Shown piece after piece: positions 55,738 to 64,000 of a stretch of 64,000 bases of DNA (position 1 is the stretch's first letter; each line of letters starts with the position of its first letter). The stretch is taken from NCBI RefSeq assembly GCF_902167145.1, contig NC_050098.1:78098207-78162206 (forward strand), written 5' to 3'. The notes beneath the pieces were generated by a model. That model made no database searches. It was not told the origin of the DNA and saw only the letters and a program-made list of their open reading frames with translations. This DNA comes from Zea mays (Eukaryota; Streptophyta; Magnoliopsida; Poales; Poaceae). The position numbers and the translations under genes are program-made.

Positions 55738-55866
55738 TAGTAGTAGTATAGTATAGAAATAGTGTTAATGTAGAATAGGTAATGTAGTCATGTAGTACTA
55801 CGAGTTTGTTACATTACTTTTTATGTAATGTAAAATGATGGAATGTATAAGCATGTGATATTTTCC

Positions 55867-55885
55867 AAATATTTCTTTGCTTTAG
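55867..55885 (+). promoter_or_regulatory. Splice-acceptor-like tract before the element C gag ATG
   Basis: AAATATTTCTTTGCTTTAG ends immediately before ATGCCA. A possible donor is AATAG/GTAATG near 55780, after the extra ORF; others cannot be excluded. Confidence 0.4.
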
Positions 55886-58800
55886 ATGCCATTCCGAACT
55901 CGTTCACATGACGGTGCGGGAACATCCCGTGGCCAAGATGATGCACCAAATCCACCGTCGGTTCCGCCCACGCTGGCCGAGGCTATCTCCGCCTTGGTCA
56001 CCGCGACCGCTGACAACACCTGCTTCCTTCGCGAAATGGCGGGACAGCAACAGCAGCAGCAAGGCGGGAGAGCTTATCCGCAAGGACCTCGCGAAACTTC
56101 ATATTTGGATTTCTCGGAAACTCGTCCCCCACTATTCGTCAAGGCCGAAGATCCCCTCGAAGTTGACGAATGGATCCAGGTTATTGAGCAGAAGTTTGGA
56201 CTTCTGCGATGCACGGAGACTCAGAAGCCCTTATTTGCGGCGCAGGAGTTAAGAGGCCCTACCAGTACCTGGTGGGGAAATTATGTGGCTATTTAGCCTG
56301 CCGGCCATCAAGTTACCCGAGACGAATTTAAGTTGGCATTTCGGGAGCACTACATTCCTGAAGGAGTGCTCCATATGAAGCAAGAAGAATTTATGAAGCT
56401 TAAGCAAGGTGGAGATATTGTTACACAGTATCTCAACAAGTTCAATCATTTGTCCCAGTACGCCATTGACCAAGTCAACACTGACCTAAAGAAGAGAAAT
56501 TGTTTTATGAGAGGCCTCAATGACCGGCTACAATGGAAGATGGCCACCTGCCTCGACCTCTCCTATAGCAGGGGTGTCAGCACGGCGCCGGCAGTTGAAG
56601 CCAAGTATGCAGGACCAGGAAAGTCGAAGGGCTATGGAGGTGACAGGTCCAACCAAGGGCCTGAAAAGCTACAAAGGTTGGTGATCCGACCTTTCAATCA
56701 AAACCGTTCTTCACCATGTCCACCCTCCTACCCTTTTAAACAGCCTGTATTCATCCGCCCTGCCACTGCCCTCACTTCAACAACTCAGCCAAGTGCCCCT
56801 GGTACTCATTTTTCTGCACTCCCAAGTTCATCTCCTGGTTGCTTTAATTGTGGGAAGTCTGGACATTTCATCAAAGACTGCCCATATCCGAAGCGGAACA
56901 ACTCCAATAATCAGCAGAACCCGGGAAGTTCCAGTCAAGGCAAGGGAAACATTGTAAATAATGCAGCGGGCAAGAATATGAAGAAAACTGGGTGAATCTA
57001 TTATACACAAGTGGCCACAACGCCGGAGGGAGAGCCGGTCATGATGGGTACGTTTCTCGTGGCCAATCACCCTGCAGTCATTCTTTTTGATTCTGGTGCT
57101 TCACATACATTCATAAGCAAGAAGTTTGTGGAGAAACATTGCATTCCATATAATGAATCAAGGGAAGGGTTTATAATTCATTCGCCTGGGGGACAAATAT
57201 TCACTAAAGAAGTGGCTTTCCATGTGTCTGTAACATTGGCCGAACGAGACTTTCCCACAAATATGATTGTTCTAAAAGGCCAAGATATAGATGTAATTCT
57301 AGGCATGAATTGGTTAGCCCAGCATAAAGCTGTCCTCAACACTGATCTGAGAACCATCAGGTTGAGCTATGGCCAGGAAGAGGTTCTCTTGTCCATTCCC
57401 GTAGCTACTACAACTAAACCATTTGGCAGAGTGTATGAAGCCATCATACCGGAGATCCAAGATATTCCAGTAGTATGTGAATTCCTAGACGTCTTTCCGG
57501 AAGATCTGCCTGGATTGCCTCAAGAGAGAGATGTAGAATTTGTGATTGAATTGAAGCCCGGTACGACTCCTTTTTCTAGAAGGTCGTATCGAATTTTTCT
57601 GAATGAATTGGCAGAGCTCAAGACACAATTACAAGATCTGCTAGAAAAGGGATTGATCCGACCAAGCTCATCACCTTGGGGTTGTCCAGCCATCTTTGTC
57701 AAGAAGACGGATCAAACGCTTCGGATGTGCGTGGATTATAGACCCCTTAATGAGGTCACAATCAAAAATAAGTACCCTCTTCCCCGGATTGATATCTTAT
57801 TTGATCAGCTTACCGGAGCTCGGGTATTTTTCAAGATTGACCTCAGGTCAGGTTACCATCAGATCTATATCCGACCCAAAGATATACCCAAGTCCGCATT
57901 CACTACGCGGTATGGATTATTTGAATATCTGGTTATGTCTTTCGGACTAACAAATGCTCCTGTCCACTTCACATATCTTATGAACTCGGTATTCATGCCC
58001 GAGTTGGATAAATTCGTGGTAGTCTTCATTGATGATATCTTGATATATTCCAAGAATGAAGAGGAGCAAGCTCGGCATTTGCGGATCATGTTAACGTGCC
58101 TAAGGGAGCATCAGTTATATGCTAAATTCAGTAAATGCGCGTTCTGGCTGCAGGAGATCCAATTTTTAGGACACGTATTGTCTACTAAAGGGATTGCGGT
58201 TGATCCCAGCAAAGTCAAGGATATTTTGGAGTGGAAACCACCAACCATGTACATCAAGTCCGAAGTTTCCTTGGAATGGCTGGCTATTACCGCCGATTTA
58301 TTGTAGATTTTTCCAAGCTTGTGAAGCCAATCACAAGTTTATTGAAGAACGATACCAAATTTAGTTGGTCTTCAAGATGCAATGAAGCCTTCGAGCAGCT
58401 GAAGGTGTTATTGACCACTGCTCTAGTATTAGCTCAATTGGACATTCAAAAGCCATTTGATGTGTATTGTGACGCATCAGGCAGTGGTTTAGGTTGTGTA
58501 TTGATGCAAGAAGGCCGAGTTGTAGCATACGCTTCAAGACAGTTGCGCCGGCATGAGGAACATTATCCAACTCATGACCTGGAATTAGCTGCTGTGGTTC
58601 ATGCCCTGAAAATATGGCGTCATTATCTGTTGGGGAATATCCGTCATATCTACACAGATCATAAAAGCTTGAAGTACATATTTACCCAGTCAGAGCTTAA
58701 TATGAGGCAGAGGAGATGGCTCGAGCTGATTAAGGATTATGAATTGGAGATTCACTATCACCCAGGCAAAGCTAATGTAGTGGCAGATGCACTAAGTCGC

Positions 58801-60363
58801 AAGGCTTCCTGTCACTGTCTTACGATGAAGACTTTTGACATTACACTATGCCAAGAAATGGAAAAGTTGAACCTAGGAATGATTCAACATGGAACTTCAA
58901 ATCATTTGAAGCTTGAGTTAGTTCTTCTACAAAGAATAATTTATGCACAAAGGAACGATGAGGGTATGAAACACATTCATGAGAAAATGAAGGCCGGTAA
59001 GACAAACTGTTTTAGAGAAGACGATCAAGGCGTTGTATGGTTCAACAACTGCATAGTTGTGCCCAAGAATGATGAGATTTGCCAGCAAATTTTAGATGAA
59101 GCGCATCTTAGTCGCTATTCTATTCATCCCGGAAGCACTAAGATGTATCATGATCTAAAGCAGCATTATTTGTGGATGAAGATGAAGATTGAAATTGCAC
59201 GCTATGTGGAGAGATGCAACACTTGTAGACGTGTCAAAGCCATACATATGAAAACTGCTGGTCAATTACAATCGTTACCTATCCCAACTTGGAAATGGGA
59301 GGATATAAGCATGGACTTTATTATGGGATTGCCTAGGACAACAAAAGGATATGATTCTATTTGGGTTATAATTGATCGGCATACAAAAATCGCTCATTTT
59401 CTGCCAGTGAAGACATATTACCCGGTCATCACTTATGCCCAGATGTATATTTCTCGCATCCTCAGTTTGCACGATGTTCCAAAGACAATAGTGTCGGATC
59501 GTGGATCTCAATTTGTATCCAAATTCTAGGAAGAACTTCATAAATCCTTGGGTACTAAGTTGCTCCACAGTTCGGCCTATCATCCTCAAACTAGTGGGCA
59601 AACTAAGAGAGTAAATCAAATACTTGAAGATATGTTGCGAGCATGTGTTCTGGAATTCCCACAGAAATGGGATGACTGTTTACCCTTAGTGGAGTTCTTA
59701 TACAATAACAACTATCAAGAGAGCATCAAAATGGCACCCTTTCAAGCTTTGTATGGACGACGGTGTCGTACTCCGTTAAACTGGTCTGAACCAGGTGAAA
59801 GATGTTTCTTCAAGCCTGATATGGTAAAGGAAACAGAAGAAAAAGTTTGACAAATAATACATAATTTGAAATAAGCCCAAGCTCAACAGAAGAGTTATGC
59901 AGACAAGCGACGCAAACCCTTGTACTTTCAAGTTGAAGACTATGTCTACCTGAAAGTCTCACCAATGAAGGGTGTATCTCGTTTCGGGGTAAAAGGGAAG
60001 CTTGCACCCTGGTACATTGGTCCTTTTCCTATCCTTGAAAGATATGGACTAGTGGCCTACCGACTCCAATTACCCGAAACATTGTCTATGGTGCATAATG
60101 TGTTCCACGTATCTCAGTTAAAGAAGTGTCTTCGGGTTCCAAATCGAACTGTTGAAGTAACAGATGCTGCCTTAGAACCAGACTTGACATATTCCGAACA
60201 TCCTATTCGAGTCTTGGATCCAAAGGACATAATTACCCGAAGGAGAACTCTCAAGTTTTATAAGATACAATGGAACCAACACACGGAAGACGAAGCTACT
60301 TAGAAAACTCAAGACTTTTTAGACAAGAATTTCCCAGGCTTTTTAGCTTTGTGTAAATTCTAA
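55886..60363 (+). pseudogene. gag-pol polyprotein of element C, broken
   Basis: About 1490 codons. gag (55886-56995): MPFRTRSHDGAGTSRGQDD, a Gln run, FSETRPPLFVKAEDPLEVDE, STWWGNYVAI, and an intact CCHC knuckle CFNCGKSGHFIKDC (about 56839-56880). Protease: [15 protein letters not shown] (about 57090). [45 protein letters not shown] (about 58030). RNase [22 protein letters not shown]. Integrase: zinc site ending [24 protein letters not shown]; the third acidic position is Lys in SGQTKRVNQ where relatives have TERVNQ, so the catalytic Glu is lost. Chromodomain-like end at about 60200-60300. Breaks: stops at 56294, 56993, 59527, 59848, 59872 and 60301, and a frameshift near 58245. The terminal stop is TAA at 60361. 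Confidence 0.93.
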
Positions 60364-60499
60364 GATATGTACACTTGTGTAATAGAGGAATGAACCCCAT
60401 ACCACCCCTGCCTTGTACCAAAAATAAGGAAATAAAAATATGGCATGTTTCCTTTTCCATTACTTGCCCTAGGACTTTTAATCTTGGGACGAGATTCTT
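60364..60499 (+). other. 3' untranslated spacer of element C
   Basis: About 135 bases, ending with CTTGGGACGAGATTCTTTTA. No gene. Confidence 0.6.
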
Positions 60500-60514
60500 T
60501 TATGGGGGGAAGGA
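60500..60514 (+). promoter_or_regulatory. Polypurine tract of element C
   Basis: TTATGGGGGGAAGGA directly before the 3' LTR start TGTAACACC. Confidence 0.85.
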
Positions 60515-63500
60515 TGTAACACCCCTGGTGTTACTGTCACTAAAACTTGAGCATAACATGATAAGCATTGGCATATCATGTGTTTGTCACACCTGTTGGA
60601 GACTTGCTCTCAAATGCTATAAATCAAGAGCAAGACAACATAAAATGTTAAATAATAACGCCCTTCGTCCTTAAAACATTATTCCCTTCGGGATAATGAA
60701 TCTTGGACGAAGGTTAATAAGAGTATGATTACGAAGTTGAACCTTCATAATCATATTTCAATAGGCATTTATAAGATAATACAAAAAGGTATAATATGTG
60801 TAAATAAATCATATACTAATTATATTACATTTATTTACTATATTGAATCATCAAATACCATAATACCTATGCCTTGGCAAAGGTCGAATTCCGAGAGATG
60901 CGATTGCAATCGTCAGAATGCGTGAACAGTAATGGAATATTGTTCACTATTTATAGGCACAGGACGTAGCCTGTGAGGAATTACAAGTATGCCCCTTATA
61001 AAAACTTACAACATTGACTCAGACCTTTATGGACTAAAAGGTCATTCTATCTTTAAGTCGGTTTATAATGCCGAAGCTTCACGAAGAAGAACCTTCGGCT
61101 ATCTTATACAAACAGCTTCAGCCGAGGACCACTTCTTCTTATAAGACCTTCGGCGACGAAGCATAAACCCAACAACACCTAGAATGCATTCACTAGGCAA
61201 AAATTTCAAACAAAATTGTATTGATGTGACATGTCATGAGTGAAACCCTAGGGTAGAGTACTTAACCCTAAACTGGGCTTAAAAGAGTAAACAATGTCTA
61301 AATAAGAGAAAACTTCAAAACTTATTAGTAATGATCATAAAATGTCACCATTGATGAACTTAAGTGGCATCCAAACTCTAGAAGTGCCAGAAACCCTAAA
61401 TAGAACCCTAGAAATCCCTAGGCTGAAACCCTAGGGGGTTATCTGTAAAAATGTGCATACTTTTGGACCTAAGTGCAAAAACCATGGATTTAGGTACCTT
61501 AAGTCATATAGTTCACATGTTTTAAGATTTGCAAAAGAAACCATGAGTTTGGGCTTATTTGCAAAAAGGCCACCCTAGTGCTCCAATGGTTAAGTCTGAA
61601 AACAGTTGGACAGGGTTGACTTTAGAACTCTGTAGATCTAGAAATTCAAAGAATTTGCCTAGGGTCAACATAGCAAAGTTGTAGAGCCATCATAGGAGAA
61701 CAAGTTTGATTAAGTAACTGAGCACTAGTGCTGAATAGAAATTGGAGAAAAATGAGCCCAAAGTTGGGCTGTCAGTCAGCCTAAAGTCTTAAGATTGATT
61801 AATAGTGTGCAAGATCAACATTGGGTCCATGGGGAGCTCGGGTTAATGGATGTTCGGCAAAAACCCCTATGACAAAGTTCAAGCTGGATTGATAAGCTAC
61901 AACTTTGATGCAGAGTACTGGGTTAGTCACCACACAAAATTTAGAGAAAATTCGCCCCAAACGAGCTCTGTCAGACCATCTAATGAAGCCTCTGATGGTA
62001 CAGTGGCAAAAAAATCTATAGATTCTATCAATCTCACGGCCGGTGACCCTTCACCGTGATTGGTGCTGATCGCCATGATTCGTGCTTCAGGTCTGTGGAT
62101 TGAGCTCGCCGGTGAAAAGATGACGCTGCGGATAGGTCCGGGACATTGTGGCCGCGCTATCCCTCTGTCATTTGCACCGACGACGTGGCCTTACGGCCGT
62201 CACCGGAATCTGTGTTGTTCACCGCGATTGCGCCATGCCTTAGGCCCTTAACCACGTCGCAATAGCTCGGGTCATCTGTATCTGGTGATAGCCGGAGAGC
62301 CGCCACGGTAGATGCCACCAATCACTTGCACCAGTGATCTCCTCTTTCTCCGGCCGCCACCGTGCAAGACCAAATTCACTGGCCACCGCTTAGCGCCCTT
62401 ATAAATTGACGGCACGGTCTGCTGCGCTAAGTTATCTCCAAGCCAAAGCACCCATCCCTGCCCTCGATTATCCACCATAGCCGAAGAATTTCCTTCTTCC
62501 CCCAAATTGGTCGACTGCGCCGCCGTGAATCACCTCATCGCGGCTAGCTGCTTCTAGGTCCGCCCTCGCTCTTTTTGTCCGTGTTTTAGCACCCACACGT
62601 GCTTGTGATCGTCGTCTGCTCAACCCATTGAGCTTGACCTCACTTAATCAACCGGAACATCTTGATCGGTGTACGGTGTTCGCCATCACCATGGTCAGGA
62701 AAATCCTAGGCCCGATTAATCCAATTAGAACCTGTTCTATGGTCGCCTCGGGTCAGTAATGCTTGCCCAGTAGCTAATTTGGGCAGCCGCCGTTGTTCTT
62801 GGCCGGTCCGAGCCACTGGGTGGTCGGCGGTGAGCGCGTCGTGGCCAAGGGATCGATTTAGAGAAGAAACAGAAATCAACGGACCTCGGAGCAAATGTCA
62901 GCGAGACAAGGGAACAGTGGGGAGGGCTCTTTATAGATATTTCAAACCTCCAGGGTTCCCTGCGCAAAATGGACACCGCAGCACGCGCGGGCGCGTGTTC
63001 TCCCCGTTTCTGGGCCGACTTAGACCAGATTCGGCCCAGCGCTGTTCATGTTTTCTCTTTTTCTTTTTCTTCAGGACTTAGAAAATTCCTAGAAATCTAT
63101 AGAAAAATGCTAAAAATACCAGACCAATTTGGCTAGGCTCCTAATTTTCTATAGTATTTAATAAAAATAGTTTTAGCATTTTTTCTCCAAATAAGGAATT
63201 ATGGAGTATTTAAAATAGCCAAAACCCATACCTCTGGAATTTTAGAAATTAATTAATAATCCCAAAAATCGCCAAACTTTTTAAATAAGATTTAAATAAT
63301 ATTTAGAAGTCTTGGGTAAAGTTTGACATGATTTGAACTTTGTTTGGTACCTAGAACCCAAAACCCTAGTCTCCTGCCCTATGAACTTCACTATAGACTC
63401 CAAAAAACCTAGTTTCCCGGAGATCCGCGAAGGAAAATTATATTCATGACCTAAGATAATATACTTTTGTTATCTTTGCACTTTCATGAGCATTACATTA

Positions 63501-64000
63501 GCATTCATGATTATATATGGCTATATATAGAAAACGAAGAAGAGATAGAAGTTGAAGAAGTAAGGGCTACACCACCACCACCACCTAAAGAACCCCAGGC
63601 TGGAAACTGCTTTTACTTTGACATCTGTGGAGCAGAGCCTGACTCACCTGTAACACAAGGCAAGCCCCGGTGCATTTGCCACCTCCTTGCTATTTTGAAA
63701 TCTTTCTCACTTGCTTGATGCATTAGGTGATAGGAGTTGTGTGCTAAACCAGTTGCTACATTTCCTTCCTTGAATTTATTACTTCTCCTTAATCCCTTGT
63801 TTTACAAAAAGGTTTTTCTTATGCTTAGCTTTGCTCTAGAAAAACAAAATGTTTTGTTTTGACAAAAGATGATGCCTCAAGTGGGTGGGATGTTTTCAAA
63901 AATAAAACTTGATGGTGGATCCATCATGGCCGTGATGGGTTCAACATCGAAAAAGATGTACCTCTGCCAGGTACCAAACTTTGGGTTTGAAATGATAAAG
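60515..64000 (+). repeat. 3' LTR of element C, incomplete at the window end
   Basis: Colinear with 50923 onward. Solo LTR D interrupts it at 60594-61174. The last window bases correspond to about 53787 in the 5' LTR, so about 1.1 kb is outside. TATA at 62400-62405; coding-like patch at 63525-63690. Confidence 0.93.
60594..61174. repeat. Solo LTR D, 581 bp
   Basis: TGTTGGAGACTTGCTCTC...AACCCAACA with a perfect duplication ACACC (60589-60593, 61175-61179). Related to solo LTR E (49774-50455): shared CTCAAATGCTAT start, CCTTCGTCCTT and end CCAACA. It is about 100 bases shorter. Confidence 0.87.

Larger units (their letters stand above)
38234..64000 (+). mobile_element. Element B: decayed long-LTR chromovirus-like Gypsy element, split by later insertions
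   Basis: Starts at 38234 with TATAACACCCCTGGTGTTAC, where relatives have TGTAACACC, so the terminal TG is mutated. The 5' LTR runs 38234-39754 and 44850-47551 (about 4.2 kb without element F). It continues with a primer-binding site (47554), the extra ORF, gag, protease and the beginning of pol, and is cut at 50922 by element C. The remaining RT to integrase part and the 3' LTR must lie beyond the window, because C itself runs off the edge. B's own DNA in the window is 38234-39754, 44850-49773 and 50456-50922. Coding parts carry many stops and frame changes, so it is older than C. Confidence 0.85.
50923..64000 (+). mobile_element. Element C: long-LTR chromovirus-like Gypsy element, 3' end outside window
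   Basis: The 5' LTR is 50923-54921 (3999 bp). Then come the primer-binding site 54924, extra ORF 55163, gag 55886, pol to 60363 and the polypurine tract. The 3' LTR begins at 60515 and is open at the window end; by comparison with the 5' LTR and allowing for solo LTR D, about 1.1 kb is missing. C inserted into element B's pol. The expected target duplication is TGGCT (50918-50922), unverified. It is closely related to B in LTR, extra ORF and pol, and is better preserved. Six in-frame stops and one frameshift in gag-pol make it inactive. Confidence 0.92.

Noticed and set aside
1..64000. Centromeric satellite arrays
   Set aside because: No ~150-bp tandem satellite seen; the tandem repeats present have periods of 36, 54, about 80, about 131 and 133 bp and few copies.
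1..64000. Intact host genes
   Set aside because: Every sizeable recognisable coding region belongs to a transposable element; only the fragments at 487-2000 could be host-derived.

Overview
The window is repeat-dense grass DNA. I see no intact host gene. It is a nest of transposable elements: one CACTA DNA transposon, four structurally defined Gypsy LTR retrotransposons and two solo LTRs. The families (a Huck-like Tat element with dual RNase H, long-LTR chromodomain Gypsy elements, and a CRM-type element) point to a panicoid grass, probably Andropogoneae (maize, sorghum, Miscanthus, sugarcane group). The CRM-type element suggests a centromeric or pericentromeric location, but I see no centromeric satellite array. 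The species call is inference.

Left block (1-37749). A minus-strand CACTA element has its 5' end at 37749 and its 3' end just outside the left edge. Its tnpD exon is cut at 5321/32712 by a 27.4-kb Huck-like element (5322-32711, minus; LTRs 1380 and 1447 bp; TSD 4 of 5 bases). That element is itself cut between protease and reverse transcriptase by a 14.9-kb Tekay/Del-like chromodomain element (13586-28502, minus; 4.34-kb LTRs; perfect TSD GTGTT).

Right block (38234-64000). Element B is a decayed long-LTR chromodomain Gypsy element on the plus strand. It carries a 5.1-kb CRM-type deletion derivative F in its 5' LTR (39755-44849, TSD GAAAC), a solo LTR in its protease (49774-50455, TSD ACATA), and a related element C in its pol (from 50923, running off the right edge). 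C has another solo LTR in its 3' LTR (60594-61174, TSD ACACC). The rest of B's pol, its 3' LTR and the last ~1.1 kb of C's 3' LTR lie outside.

All coding regions are damaged by stops or frameshifts. Many of the stops fit C-to-T change at CG or CHG sites. The most unusual signal is an extra sense ORF between the primer-binding site and gag in all three long-LTR elements. In B and C its N-terminus resembles the histone H3 tail, the rest looks coiled-coil, and in all three elements the gag ATG directly follows a splice-acceptor-like pyrimidine tract and AG. This suggests, but does not prove, a chromatin-mimic accessory protein made from an mRNA in which gag is reached by splicing.
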